Below are positions 26,566-35,972 of a stretch of DNA of 64,000 nt, in pieces (within the stretch, counting starts at the first letter, position 1; each line of letters begins with the position of its first letter). Both the position numbers and the translations under genes were made by a program. A model generated the notes under the pieces. The model was not told where the DNA came from, made no database searches, and saw only the letters and a list, made by a program, of their open reading frames with translations. This DNA comes from Hyphomonadaceae bacterium (GTDB lineage Bacteria > Pseudomonadota > Alphaproteobacteria > Caulobacterales > Maricaulaceae): positions 62,001 through 126,000 of the forward strand of contig JABDMW010000015.1 in the NCBI GenBank assembly GCA_013001295.1. Reading direction: 5' to 3'.

Positions 26566-28368
26566 ATGAAGCCTACGGATACCGCTAATCCGGACTACTT
26601 TCACAAAGTGGTCGATTGTCAGTGGGCTTGTCCAGCCCACACGCCCGTTCCCGCCTATATCCGCTTAATCGCTCAAGGCCGATATTCAGACGCCTATATG
26701 CTCAACCGGGAAAGCAACGTGTTTCCGGGGGTTTTGGGCCGTGTCTGTGATCGGCCCTGTGAACCGGCCTGTCGCCGCACAAGGGTTGAAGAAGATCCGG
26801 TGGCCATTTGCCGCCTTAAACGGGTCGCTGCTGATCACCGTGATGACATCACGGATCGCCTGCCCAAGAAGCCAAAAACCACCAATGGCAAGAAAATCGC
26901 CCTTATCGGTGCAGGCCCGGCTTCATTCACGGTCGCGAACGATCTGGCCCCCATGGGTTATGAATGCACTATTTTTGAAAAATTTGGAAAGCCTGGCGGC
27001 TTGATGCGCTCCAACATTCCGGCCTTCCGCCTGCCGGAATCGGTCCTGATGGAAGAAATCGGCTATATTCTCGACATGGGCGTTGATCTCAAACTCAACA
27101 CACCGGTCGAAAGTATGAGCTGGCTGTATGAACAGGGTTATGACGCCATCTTTGTGGGAACCGGCGCGCCGAAAGGCAAAGACCTCAATCTCGACGGCCG
27201 GGCGGAAACCAGCAATATTCATATCGGTATTGACTGGCTGGAGAGTGTCGCCTTCGATCATACCGACAAAATCGGCGAAAATGTCATCATTATCGGGGTT
27301 GGTAATACGGCGATGGATTGCTGCCGGACATCCCTGCGTTTGGGGGCTAAAAACGTCAAGGTCATGGCCCGCAAACCGCGCGCCTTTTTCAAGGCCTCCC
27401 CGTGGGAATTGGAAGACGCCGAAGAAGAAGATGTCAATATCCTGATCAATCATTCTCCTAAGTCATTCGTGCATGAAAATGGCAAGCTGACCGGCATGGT
27501 GTTTGAAAACATCGAATATGACATCGATGATAACGGCAAGATTGTCGGGCAGGAAGTGGTCGGCGAAACGTTGATCCCGTGCGACGATGTCATCTTGGCA
27601 ATTGGACAGGACAATGCTTTCCCGTGGATTGAGCGCGACGCAGGTATCGAATTTGATAAATGGGACGTGCCGGTCGTCGATAAAACCACATTCGAGAGCA
27701 CCAGAAAGGGCGTTTTCTTTGGCGGCGATGCGGCCTTCGGTCCTCTAAACATCATCTGGGCCGTGGAACATGGCCATCAGGCCGCCATATCCATCCATAA
27801 ACACTGCCAAGGCACGGATCTGATGGACCGTACGCCCGATGAAATTACATTAGAGTCGACAAAAATGGGGATGAATGAGTGGCGCTATTCCAATGCTTAT
27901 GACTCGTCGGAACGGCGGGAAATGGAACATGTGGACATGGTCAAAAGGTTCCAGAAACTGGATACAGAAGTCGAACTGGGATTCACAGCGGAACAATTCG
28001 CCACCGAAGTGCAACGTTGCCTCAACTGTGATGTGCACACAGTATTTGAACCAAAATTATGCGAAGAATGCGACGCCTGCATAGATATTTGCCCGGTGGA
28101 GTGCCTCGCAATCGTCCCCCACGCTGAAACCGAAGCGGAATTACGCGCCGATCTAACGGTGTCGGAAAAAGTCGAAGGTCAGGACTTGTATGTGTCCGGC
28201 GATCTACCCCTGACAGGCCGGATCATGATCAAGGACGAAAATGTCTGCCTGCATTGTGGCCTGTGCGCCGAACGCTGCCCGACCTCGGCCTGGGATATGG
28301 CGGAAGGTATTTTGGAAATCCATCATGCCGATGAACAAGAGCCCGCCCATGCGGAGGCCGCCGAATGA
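26566..28368 (+). CDS. GltD-like FAD oxidoreductase with C-terminal ferredoxin domain
   Basis: This 600-residue electron-transfer protein combines three parts. An N-terminal Fe-S region has Cys18/22 and Cys61/65/69 (GRVCDRPCEPACRR), as in the glutamate synthase small subunit. A FAD/NAD(P)H core carries GAGPAS at 115-120. A C-terminal ferredoxin-like part has CLNCD (about 485), CEECDACIDICP (about 499) and CLHCGLCAERCP (about 561). It probably moves electrons between NAD(P)H and ferredoxin-type clusters for the oxidoreductase encoded next. Its stop overlaps the alpha-subunit ATG (ATGA at 28365), so the genes are translationally coupled. Confidence 0.88.
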   Translation: MKPTDTANPDYFHKVVDCQWACPAHTPVPAYIRLIAQGRYSDAYMLNRESNVFPGVLGRVCDRPCEPACRRTRVEEDPVAICRLKRVAADHRDDITDRLPKKPKTTNGKKIALIGAGPASFTVANDLAPMGYECTIFEKFGKPGGLMRSNIPAFRLPESVLMEEIGYILDMGVDLKLNTPVESMSWLYEQGYDAIFVGTGAPKGKDLNLDGRAETSNIHIGIDWLESVAFDHTDKIGENVIIIGVGNTAMDCCRTSLRLGAKNVKVMARKPRAFFKASPWELEDAEEEDVNILINHSPKSFVHENGKLTGMVFENIEYDIDDNGKIVGQEVVGETLIPCDDVILAIGQDNAFPWIERDAGIEFDKWDVPVVDKTTFESTRKGVFFGGDAAFGPLNIIWAVEHGHQAAISIHKHCQGTDLMDRTPDEITLESTKMGMNEWRYSNAYDSSERREMEHVDMVKRFQKLDTEVELGFTAEQFATEVQRCLNCDVHTVFEPKLCEECDACIDICPVECLAIVPHAETEAELRADLTVSEKVEGQDLYVSGDLPLTGRIMIKDENVCLHCGLCAERCPTSAWDMAEGILEIHHADEQEPAHAEAAE

Positions 28369-30188
28369 GCGCCAATACGTTGCGGCAAGGTATCAACGAC
28401 TTTGTCATCAAAGTCGGGAATGTAAACGGCACAGGTTCGGCCAGCGCCAATGAGCTGCTGATGAAGGCTATCTTCCGGATGGGAGTGCCGGTTGTTGGTA
28501 AAAACATCTTCCCCTCCAACATTCAGGGCCTGCCGACCTGGTATGAAATCCGGGTCACGGGCGAAGGCCATGCCGGACGTGCCGGCGGTGTCGACTTGAT
28601 GGTGGCCATGAATGCCGAAACCTATGAGCGGGATCTAGAAAGCCTGAGCCCTGGAGGTGTGCTCCTCTATGACAGCACCTGGCCGCGACCTCATTTCTTG
28701 TCCCGATCAGATATCACAGTCATCGGCGTTCCCTTGTCCAAAATGGTCAACGCCGCATTCAAAGTGGCGCGCTCGCGAATCTTGATGAAAAACATGGCCT
28801 ATGTCGGCGCGGTCGCTGCCCTGCTTGATCTCGATATGCAGGTCATTCACGGCATGGTCGAAGACATGTTCAAGGCCAAACAAAAGCTGATCCCGGCCAA
28901 TGTCGAAGCGCTGGCGCTTGGGTTTGACTATGTCAAAGAGAACTACGAAGCGCCACTACCCTTCCATGTCAAAGCCTTGGACAAAACCGACGGGAAAGTC
29001 ATGATCGATGGCAATACCGCCGCTGCACTCGGCTGTGTCTATGGCGGCGCGACATTTGGTGCCTGGTACCCGATCACACCATCTACATCGTTGATGGATG
29101 GATTTCAGAAATACTGTGATATGCTCCGGGTCGATGAGAAGACCGGCAAGAACAAGTTCTGTATCATACAAGCCGAGGACGAACTTGCAGCTGCCGGGCT
29201 GATGATCGGTGCGGCATGGAACGGTGCACGGGCATTCACGCCCACTTCCGGGGCCGGTATCTCGCTGATGAGCGAGTTTATCGGATTCGCCTACTACACT
29301 GAAATTCCTACAGTTTTCTTTGATATCCAGCGGGTTGGACCCTCAACCGGCATGCCAACCCGAACCCAGCAGTGCGATATTAATCTATGTGCCTATGCTT
29401 CCCATGGCGACACCAAACATATTGTCCTGTATCCGTCCGACCCGGGCGAATGTTTCACCATGGCGGTCAATGCTTTGGACCTGGCCGAACGTTTTCAAAC
29501 GCCCGTTTTCTTCCTGTCCGATCTCGACATCGGCATGAATGACTGGATGGTCGATGAGCTCACTTGGGATGATAATTATCAGCCCGATCGCGGTAAGGTT
29601 TTGTCGAAGCAAGAACTCGAAGAAATCGATACATTTTATCGTTATCTGGATGTGGACGGCGATCACATCCCGTATCGCACCCTGCCCGGAACGCATCCGA
29701 AAGGGGCCTATTTCAACCGGGGGTCCGGCCATACCAAATACGGCACTTACACAGAGGACGGACCGGAATACAAAGAGGTTGTTGACCGGCTGTTGGCCAA
29801 ATGGAAAAGCGCGGCTGATGCCGTGCCCGCCCCGATCATCAGCAATTCCGAAACCAAAGCAAGCTTTGGCGTTATCGCCATTGGCTCGTCAAATGGTGCG
29901 GTTAATGAAGCCCGCCAAAAGCTCGAAGCCGAAGGGGTACATCTCGACTATATGCGCATCCGTGCCTTCCCGTTCAATCAGGACGTAGAAGACTTCATCA
30001 ATGATCATGATGTCGTGTATGTGGTTGAGCAAAACCGCGATGCTCAGCTACTGAACCTGCTGCTGATCGAAACCAATGTGCCGCGCGAAAAGCTGCTGCC
30101 GATCCTGCATTATTCAGGCGAGCCGCTTGACTACCGCTTCGTCTACAAAGAACTGCTCGAGGCGACCCAAATGAGGAAAACAGCATGA
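28365..30188 (+). CDS. korA: 2-oxoacid:acceptor oxidoreductase, fused gamma-alpha subunit
   Basis: This 607-residue protein has an N-terminal gamma domain (about 1-190, beginning with the GNVNGTGSASANELL motif) joined to the alpha domain, which opens with AAALGCVYGGATFGAWYPITPS and holds the GPSTGMPT motif. Together with the beta subunit it oxidatively decarboxylates a 2-oxoacid, transferring electrons to ferredoxin and forming an acyl-CoA. 2-oxoglutarate is the usual substrate of this fused type, but pyruvate or branched-chain acids cannot be excluded. It lies in a run of overlapping genes: ATGA with the gene before and with korB after. Confidence 0.9.
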   Translation: MSANTLRQGINDFVIKVGNVNGTGSASANELLMKAIFRMGVPVVGKNIFPSNIQGLPTWYEIRVTGEGHAGRAGGVDLMVAMNAETYERDLESLSPGGVLLYDSTWPRPHFLSRSDITVIGVPLSKMVNAAFKVARSRILMKNMAYVGAVAALLDLDMQVIHGMVEDMFKAKQKLIPANVEALALGFDYVKENYEAPLPFHVKALDKTDGKVMIDGNTAAALGCVYGGATFGAWYPITPSTSLMDGFQKYCDMLRVDEKTGKNKFCIIQAEDELAAAGLMIGAAWNGARAFTPTSGAGISLMSEFIGFAYYTEIPTVFFDIQRVGPSTGMPTRTQQCDINLCAYASHGDTKHIVLYPSDPGECFTMAVNALDLAERFQTPVFFLSDLDIGMNDWMVDELTWDDNYQPDRGKVLSKQELEEIDTFYRYLDVDGDHIPYRTLPGTHPKGAYFNRGSGHTKYGTYTEDGPEYKEVVDRLLAKWKSAADAVPAPIISNSETKASFGVIAIGSSNGAVNEARQKLEAEGVHLDYMRIRAFPFNQDVEDFINDHDVVYVVEQNRDAQLLNLLLIETNVPREKLLPILHYSGEPLDYRFVYKELLEATQMRKTA

Positions 30189-31240
30189 GTTCCTTCATTA
30201 AACCGAAAATCCGCCGCAAAAATGAGCCGGTCAATGATCTCGGGCTGATCCGTTCCGATTATGACGGTGCCATGTCGACCCTTTGTGCGGGCTGTGGCCA
30301 TGACAGTGTCACCGCCGCCATGGGGCGCGCGTTTTTCGAACTCTCGATCGAACCCCACCGGGCCGTCAAAGTCTCCGGCATTGGCTGTTCGTCCAAAACC
30401 ACCTCATATTTCTTGAAAGAAGCTCACGGCAATAACACCGTGCATGGGCGCATGCCCTCTGTGGCGACCGGCGCGTTCGCGGCCAATGCCGACCTCACCT
30501 ATATCGGCGTTTCAGGAGATGGCGACAGCCTCTCGATTGGGGTGGGTCAGCTAATCCACGCCATGCGTCGCAATGTCAACATGCTGTATGTGCTTGAAAA
30601 CAATGGGGTTTATGGCTTGACCAAAGGACAGTTCTCAGCTGCCGCCGATATCGGTTCGACCGCCAAGAAAGGCGCGGTCAATCAACTCCCTCCCATTGAT
30701 CCTGTGGCCCTCGCCATGTCCGTCGGCGCGAGTTTTGTCGCCCGCGGCTTTTCCGGTGATCGCGAACAATTAGTACCCTTGATCAAAGCCGGATTGATGC
30801 ATAAAGGCTTCGGCCTGATTGACGTGATCAGCCCATGCGTCAGCTTTAATGACCATAAGGGTTCGACCAAATCCTACGAGCACACCTACAAATATTACCA
30901 TAAATCGGTGCATGCCGACTATGTCCCGCCGAGTAAAGAGATCAAAGCCGCCTATGATGACGGCAAGACGATGGATGTGGAATTGCATGACGGCGGCACC
31001 ATCCGCTTGCGCAAAACCGATAAAGATTATGATCCGACCAACCGTGAACATGCCATGAAACGCATCATGGCCAGCGGCGGCTCCGACGAGGTCCTCACAG
31101 GTCTCCTATTTATAGACGAGCAGCAGCCGGACCTGCATCAGCGCAAAAACATGGAAGATCGTCCGCTCAACGAAATCCCTTATGCCGAACTCAACCCCGG
31201 CGCTGCCGCTCTCAAAGAGTTGCAGAAGGGTTTTCGGTAG
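30185..31240 (+). CDS. korB: 2-oxoacid:acceptor oxidoreductase, beta subunit
   Basis: This 351-residue thiamine-diphosphate subunit has the TPP motif GDGDSLSIG with the following LENNGVYGLTKGQ, and cysteines for a [4Fe-4S] cluster in LCAGCGHD and GIGCSSK. It pairs with the gamma-alpha subunit to oxidise 2-oxoacids with ferredoxin reduction. The start overlaps the preceding stop by 4 bp. Being oxygen-sensitive in many organisms, the enzyme usually marks microaerobic or anaerobic growth, or a reductive TCA step. The neighbouring GltD-like protein probably links it to NAD(P)H. Confidence 0.92.
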   Translation: MSSFIKPKIRRKNEPVNDLGLIRSDYDGAMSTLCAGCGHDSVTAAMGRAFFELSIEPHRAVKVSGIGCSSKTTSYFLKEAHGNNTVHGRMPSVATGAFAANADLTYIGVSGDGDSLSIGVGQLIHAMRRNVNMLYVLENNGVYGLTKGQFSAAADIGSTAKKGAVNQLPPIDPVALAMSVGASFVARGFSGDREQLVPLIKAGLMHKGFGLIDVISPCVSFNDHKGSTKSYEHTYKYYHKSVHADYVPPSKEIKAAYDDGKTMDVELHDGGTIRLRKTDKDYDPTNREHAMKRIMASGGSDEVLTGLLFIDEQQPDLHQRKNMEDRPLNEIPYAELNPGAAALKELQKGFR

Positions 31241-31249
31241 CGAGGAATT

Positions 31250-31654
31250 ATGTCCGCACCCCCGATCAAGAAGTTTAGGTCATTTATTTCGATCGGTCCT
31301 GAGCTATATGATGAGTGCCGGCAATTTTATACCGATCTTGGATTTGAAAAGCTCTGGGATGACGGGGAAACTGTATGTGAGTTCCATACCGGTTCGGCTG
31401 ATCAAACATTTCTCCTGACCGTTCACTATGGCCTGAAACGGCCGATCCGCGGCGTTTACCAGCTTTGGGTCGATGATGTCGACGGTTGGTATGATCATGT
31501 CAAAAGCCTGGATTTAAAAAACAAGCCCTATGAGGCCGATTTTTCCGAGCCATCCATTCAGCCATGGGGCTGGAATATCTTTTATGTGTGGGATCCGAAC
31601 GGCACGTTGCTGCATATCGGTCAACCGGTCGATCCCGACCAGACGGTCGGGTAA
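31250..31654 (+). CDS. Glyoxalase/VOC-family protein
   Basis: The 134-residue single VOC domain consists of two beta-alpha-beta-beta-beta units: FISIGPELYDECRQFYTDLG, and SIQPWGWNIFYVWDPNGTLLHIG at the end with the typical DPNG turn. A metal site is plausible but not complete by eye. Such proteins range from lyases and dioxygenases to antibiotic-binding proteins, so no specific function is given. It follows the korB stop by 9 bp with a GAGGAA ribosome site, so it may be the last gene of that operon. Confidence 0.82.
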   Translation: MSAPPIKKFRSFISIGPELYDECRQFYTDLGFEKLWDDGETVCEFHTGSADQTFLLTVHYGLKRPIRGVYQLWVDDVDGWYDHVKSLDLKNKPYEADFSEPSIQPWGWNIFYVWDPNGTLLHIGQPVDPDQTVG

Positions 31655-31655
31655 T

Positions 31656-32831
31656 CTACTTCACTTCCGCCAGTGCCTTGCCACCGCGGGTGGCGACGGC
31701 GCCCATTCCGAAGGCAAAGATTACAACCCAGACCATTTTTCCGATAAAAGGAACTAAGCCGAGAATGACCAGAACGACAAAAGCGAGCAAAGGCCAACCA
31801 ATGCGCTCGCCGATACTGGGCGGTGAATCCGTTTTCTTGGCGATCCGCTTGCGCCCTTCCATACCGATGAAATAAGAGGCCGCCGCGATGGCGATCGGGG
31901 CTATGGCGACGAAGAAAATCAGAAGGAGTATGGCGAGTGGCACGCCCAATACGGAGGCAAATAGTAAGCCAATCGCGGCGGGGAAAATCACGGTGATCAG
32001 AAATCCAATTGCCAATGTCGGCAAGGGTTTTTCCCGCATCATATTGGCAGCACTGGCCATTAATCCCGGCAAGGCCATGCAAATGAAGACGACCAAAAGC
32101 AGTATCCCGAGCAGAAAGGCGATAACAAATGCAGCCATGACAGCGGCTGAGCGTTTGCCCCAGACTTCAAATTGTTCGTACTCACCTTCAGCCAGTTCCA
32201 CTTGTGCGCCCGTGACCACGGCCGTGGGGGAAATCTCTAATGTCTTGCCCCGGTATCTCAGATCGCCGTCAATTTTAACTTCAGGACCGATATAAATGTC
32301 ATCCGCAATCAGCTGGGCATTACCGTTGACGTCTGCATTCAGGCGCAGTTTGGCAGCCGCTACACGCAGCTCCCCTGATATAGGGGCATCAATCGTTACA
32401 TTGCCGCCCGTCAGAACGGCCGAACCACCAATGTTAAAGCCTTCATTGACGACCATATCACCGGCCGCCGCGACGATATCGTCGCTGACGGTGCCGCTTT
32501 TAAATGAGAGCTTCCCGGCAGCAGTCATAATATCGTTGACGTCGACATCGGAAATCGTGACTTCACCGCCAGCAACGACCAAATGATCAGCAGTGACCTT
32601 ATCGGCGATCACTTCTCCCCCGGCCACGAATACATCGTCAGTAGATTTAAGACTGAGCCTGAGTTTTTCACCAGCAAAGAATGACATATCCGTCGCTTCG
32701 CCGCTCTCTGCAATCGATTTATCTGATTTTGTGATGATCTGCGATGCCGCTGGACTCATGACAAAGACCAGAACCAACAATGCCGCAATCACAATGCCTA
32801 TGTTTAAAACCGTTTGTTTCCGTAGGGCCAT
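31656..32831 (-). CDS. Beta-solenoid plus four-TM membrane protein
   Basis: The 391-residue protein has an N-terminal membrane helix (about 10-27), a repetitive segment at about 50-215 rich in short hydrophobic turns (LVVAGGEVTISDV, ADDIYIGPEVKIDGDLRYRG) as in bactofilin/polymer-forming cytoskeletal proteins, and a C-terminal four-helix membrane domain from about 232 to 375. It is probably an inner-membrane protein with a beta-helical periplasmic part; no function is known. The ATG at 32831 is supported by AGGAGA about 8 nt upstream. It is convergent with the VOC gene, with only 1 bp between stops. Confidence 0.7.
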   Translation of the reverse strand: MALRKQTVLNIGIVIAALLVLVFVMSPAASQIITKSDKSIAESGEATDMSFFAGEKLRLSLKSTDDVFVAGGEVIADKVTADHLVVAGGEVTISDVDVNDIMTAAGKLSFKSGTVSDDIVAAAGDMVVNEGFNIGGSAVLTGGNVTIDAPISGELRVAAAKLRLNADVNGNAQLIADDIYIGPEVKIDGDLRYRGKTLEISPTAVVTGAQVELAEGEYEQFEVWGKRSAAVMAAFVIAFLLGILLLVVFICMALPGLMASAANMMREKPLPTLAIGFLITVIFPAAIGLLFASVLGVPLAILLLIFFVAIAPIAIAAASYFIGMEGRKRIAKKTDSPPSIGERIGWPLLAFVVLVILGLVPFIGKMVWVVIFAFGMGAVATRGGKALAEVK

Positions 32832-33199
32832 TCTACACTCTCCTGCATTCGCAAGGCGACAGATACGACCCTGCACAACCAAATCCATATTTTGGACCAA
32901 ACGGTATTCAGAACTCAAAAATCAAAATTGACCGCCGTCAACTTCACGGCGTGTTGGTCTAAATTTACATTTTGGCATGTGTGAGCGGAACGTTTTAACG
33001 GAGTGAAACTGGACGCAGACTGGTAATATACCGGAATCCGTGATATACGATCGGTACCGGGCGCGTTTAAAACCAGCTCTCCTACATTTGAGACTCGCTG
33101 TGGTTATGCCTGTGGGGGATGGGCACTTTCAAACCTGCTGCGATCAGGTCGTCTAAACAAGGCGGCGATGGTGCTGCCTTGAATTCAAGGAGCAATAAA
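32832..33199. other. Divergent intergenic region with tandem palindromes
   Basis: The 368 bp between divergent genes hold no convincing ORF. GGTAATATACC near 33021 and CGTGATATACG near 33039 are two similar near-palindromes 17 bp apart and may be operator half-sites for one of the flanking genes. Confidence 0.3.
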
Positions 33200-33574
33200 A
33201 TGAAAACACTTACAAAACTAGTCATTACAGCAGCACTGATGGTGCCGTTTACGGCGCAAGCCAAACATATGGACGTTATTGAGATGGAGTTCGTCAATGG
33301 TTGTACACTCTCAAAACTTATGCCGATCGTCGCTGATTTTAATGAATGGGGCAAAGCGTATGGATACAGCGCCGAGATTGCGGCGCCGCTACAGTCTAAT
33401 AGTCTAACGAGTTACTACTGGTTGGGAACGTCCGCGGACGCGGCAAGTTTTGGCGCGGCCTGGGATGCCTGGCGTGACGCACAGTCCGACTCCAAATCCG
33501 TGCCGGCAAAATTACAGGCGAGATTTGAAGATTGCACCATCAATAAGGCCCGGCGCAGTTACGACGTCTTTTAG
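33200..33574 (+). CDS. Secreted hypothetical protein
   Basis: This 124-residue protein has a clear Sec signal (MKTLTKLVITAALMVPFTAQA) and a mature part of about 103 residues. The mature sequence has VNGCTLSKLMPIVADFNEW and later YYWLGTSADAASFGAAWDAW, suggesting a ferredoxin-like alpha/beta fold with paired cysteines (43 and 114). No family is recognised. The ATG at 33200 is set by CAAGGAGCAATAAA; the reading frame extends farther upstream without support. Monocistronic. Confidence 0.72.
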   Translation: MKTLTKLVITAALMVPFTAQAKHMDVIEMEFVNGCTLSKLMPIVADFNEWGKAYGYSAEIAAPLQSNSLTSYYWLGTSADAASFGAAWDAWRDAQSDSKSVPAKLQARFEDCTINKARRSYDVF

Positions 33575-33591
33575 ATTTACGCGAATACATT

Positions 33592-33615
33592 GCCATCCCG
33601 GCTTGATCGGGATGG
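33592..33615. repeat. Inverted repeat after the secreted protein gene
   Basis: CCATCCCG and CGGGATGG flank a 7-nt loop. There is no T tract, so it is either a weak terminator or a protein-binding palindrome. Confidence 0.4.
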
Positions 33616-33879
33616 TAGCGGGGTCTGAAATGAATTAATGGCGGAAATCGATGAATTTGGAATATTGATTGTCGTGGAAAACGCGGAGAAGCAGGACGGC
33701 GTCATAAAATAACTATATCAAAAAGTGTGCTTATTTATGGCCGATCCGCTTCTACCGTCATTCGCAATTAGCGCCCCGTTTTGCAAATTCTTGTTTCGAC
33801 TCCGTTAGTATTGTGCTTCGTAACGCGAATTTTGACCGTGATCAATTTGCATCAAATTGATCGATTTTTCCAATCACAA

Positions 33880-33908
33880 TTGACAATCCCGCCAAACGCG
33901 TCTACCCC
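33880..33908 (+). promoter_or_regulatory. Possible sigma-70 promoter for the leader/MATE unit
   Basis: TTGACA at 33880-33885 is followed after 17 bp by the weak TACCCC at 33903-33908. It would start a transcript just before the leader ATG at 33935. Confidence 0.35.
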
Positions 33909-33934
33909 CGCTGCACTTTCAAGCGAGTATAACC

Positions 33935-34024
33935 ATGAACACAGTTATCATGAATAAGGTGAGAAAAATCCCGGGCCTTTGCCTGTCGATTTCGAATACC
34001 CAATGCTCGCAACGCGCTTTGTAA
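33935..34024 (+). CDS. Candidate 29-residue leader peptide
   Basis: An ATG at 33935 with AAGCGAG upstream opens 29 codons (MNTVIMNKVRKIPG..., with Cys in CLSIS and TQCSQ) ending in TAA at 34022. It is followed within 70 nt by a terminator. The ORF covers GGGCCTT (33973-33979), which can pair with AAGGCCC (34044-34050) at the base of that terminator. Ribosome position could therefore control folding, as in amino-acid or drug-responsive attenuators. Small and unverified. Confidence 0.4.
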   Translation: MNTVIMNKVRKIPGLCLSISNTQCSQRAL

Positions 34025-34080
34025 CATCTGCAACCAGATGACCAAGGCCCTCCCGAGCCCCGCGCTCCGGAGGTTTTTTT
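34025..34080 (+). terminator. Hairpin and terminator/attenuator before the MATE gene
   Basis: CATCTG-CAAC-CAGATG (34025-34040) forms a perfect hairpin. Next, CCTCC-CG-AGC pairs with GCT-CC-GGAGG (34049-34073), followed by seven T's (34074-34080). It lies 40 bp before the MATE start codon, where it would stop read-through unless relieved. Confidence 0.6.
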
Positions 34081-34119
34081 ATCCCCGAAGCCCAAGAAAT
34101 TCCGCTAAATGGATAGAAA

Positions 34120-35520
34120 ATGACTGACCTCGCACACGACAAAACTGATCACCGAAAAGTCGAAATGCCCGAGACATGGCAAGGTGAATTGAAAGCCCTG
34201 CTCTGGCTGGGCATCCCGATGGCTCTGACCCAATTGGCAGGGTTCGCCATCTATACCATTGACGTGATGATGATTGGCCGGCTCAGCCCGGAGCATTTGG
34301 CGGCAGCGTCTGTCGGTGTGGTGATATATTTCGCGCTTTATATGCTCGGCGTTGGTCCAGTGATGGCCGTCACACCGCTCGTTTCTCAAGCCCTGGGTGC
34401 GGACCAGGACGACGTTTATGACGTCCGCATCTCTGTTCGCATGGCGCAATGGGCGGTTGTCATGATGTTCCCGTTTTTGATGCTGTTGATCATATTTGCC
34501 GAACAGATTGCGACCACGTTCGGGCAGGATCCTGACTTGTCAAAACAGGCGGGAAATTATGTTTTGGCTCTGGCCTTTGGTTGGCCCTTTGCCATGGCTA
34601 CCCTGGCCCTTCGCAACTTTCTGGCAGCTATCGGGAAAACCCGAGTCCCCTTGGTTCTCGCAATCATCACGACAGTGATCAACGCCGGTCTCAACTTCCT
34701 GCTGATTTTCGGACTGTTTGGTTTCCCGAGACTGGAGTTGGTCGGTGCGGGTATCGCGTCATCAATATCTGCCTTTATCTGCTATTTGATGTATGTCGCT
34801 TATATCTATCTCGACAAAGACGCTGCCCGGTTTGACGTGTTTAGAAACTTCTGGCGACCGCATTGGTACCGGTTTCGCGAAGTTATCAAACTTGGTTGGC
34901 CGATCAGTCTCTCCACAGTGTTCGAAGGTATGTTGTTTAATTCCTGTGTATTCATGATGGGCGTTATCGGGGTCATGCAAGTCGCCGCTTACCAGATCGC
35001 GCTCAATGTTGCCGCCCTCGCCTTTATGTTGCCGTGGGGACTTTCCATGGCCGGTGCAGTACGGGTTGGCTTGGCTAAAGGCGCTGGCAATAAAGCCGCC
35101 ATTAAGCGCGCCGGGCTGGTGACGATATTCGCGGCAATTGTCGGCATTATGTTGTTCGCCATCCCGATCGCCCTGTCACCCAACATGGTGGCGTCTTTGT
35201 ATCTTGATATCAGTGATGCGAAGAACGCCGAAGTTATTGCGCTCGTCGCATTATTCTTGCCTGTCGCCGCAGCGTTTATGTTGTTTGACGCCATTCAAGT
35301 GGCTGCCAACCAACTCTTGCGCGGATTGAGCGATGTCAACTGGGCCATGGTCCTGGCCGGGATCAGCTTTTGGGGCGTGGGCTTCCCCGTCGCCTTTTAT
35401 CTGGGACTAAAAACCGAGGTCGGTGCTATCGGCATCTGGTATGGTTTACTGGCCAGCCTGTTTTCGGCGTCCGTCCTGCTCGGGACCCGGTTCTGGTATC
35501 TGGTCTGGCGAAAGAGATGA
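34120..35520 (+). CDS. MATE-family multidrug/sodium antiporter (NorM-like)
   Basis: This 466-residue integral membrane protein has twelve predicted helices and MATE family sequence: an early LLWLGIPMALTQLAGFAIYTIDV, and the second-half equivalent LGWPISLSTVFEGMLFN. Such pumps expel cationic or aromatic drugs in exchange for Na+ or H+. The start ATG at 34120 lies 40 bp after a terminator-like hairpin, suggesting attenuation control. No regulator gene is adjacent. Confidence 0.9.
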   Translation: MTDLAHDKTDHRKVEMPETWQGELKALLWLGIPMALTQLAGFAIYTIDVMMIGRLSPEHLAAASVGVVIYFALYMLGVGPVMAVTPLVSQALGADQDDVYDVRISVRMAQWAVVMMFPFLMLLIIFAEQIATTFGQDPDLSKQAGNYVLALAFGWPFAMATLALRNFLAAIGKTRVPLVLAIITTVINAGLNFLLIFGLFGFPRLELVGAGIASSISAFICYLMYVAYIYLDKDAARFDVFRNFWRPHWYRFREVIKLGWPISLSTVFEGMLFNSCVFMMGVIGVMQVAAYQIALNVAALAFMLPWGLSMAGAVRVGLAKGAGNKAAIKRAGLVTIFAAIVGIMLFAIPIALSPNMVASLYLDISDAKNAEVIALVALFLPVAAAFMLFDAIQVAANQLLRGLSDVNWAMVLAGISFWGVGFPVAFYLGLKTEVGAIGIWYGLLASLFSASVLLGTRFWYLVWRKR

Positions 35521-35660
35521 CCGCGACCTTTCCCCGCAATTCGGGCATTGACGAATACATTAACTTTCTATTAACTAAGAAAAAACAAGAACGCTGCAAA
35601 ATCTTAATTTCCATGTGATAATGCGTTGTTCGCCGGGCTCGGGGGTGTCAGGAGAACTAT

Positions 35661-35972
35661 ATGTCTATGTACGCATATGACTTTCAAACCTGTGGGTTTG
35701 CCATCATCGATGATGTCCGCGCTATCATCGAGTCGCAGCCTGAATGGGATTTTTCAAATTCTATAAAAGCCGCTGAGGCAAATTGCGTTGTTGCCGCCAA
35801 ACGGTTCGGCTATACCCGCCTCACATCCGATGAACATCATGCCCTTGTCGACTTTCTGGTCGCCAAAAAAGCGGGTCTGCATATCGCCACCTATGCTTGG
35901 GGCACATATGCTGATTTGAAGGCCAAGCAATCGACCGAATTTGCCAATAAAGCTGAACTGGCGACAGCCTAG
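35661..35972 (+). CDS. Hypothetical protein
   Basis: The 103-residue product has no signal peptide or membrane segment; it is a soluble mixed alpha protein with SNSIKAAEANCVVAAKRFGY and a His-rich segment DEHHALVDFL. I do not recognise a family. The ATG at 35661 has CAGGAG 8-9 nt upstream, which makes expression likely. It stands alone between the MATE gene and a secreted protein. Confidence 0.55.
   Translation: MSMYAYDFQTCGFAIIDDVRAIIESQPEWDFSNSIKAAEANCVVAAKRFGYTRLTSDEHHALVDFLVAKKAGLHIATYAWGTYADLKAKQSTEFANKAELATA

Noticed and set aside
26923-27453. Minus-strand open frame of 176 codons
   Set aside because: It is the antisense of the GltD-like gene, which has full FAD motifs in the other strand.
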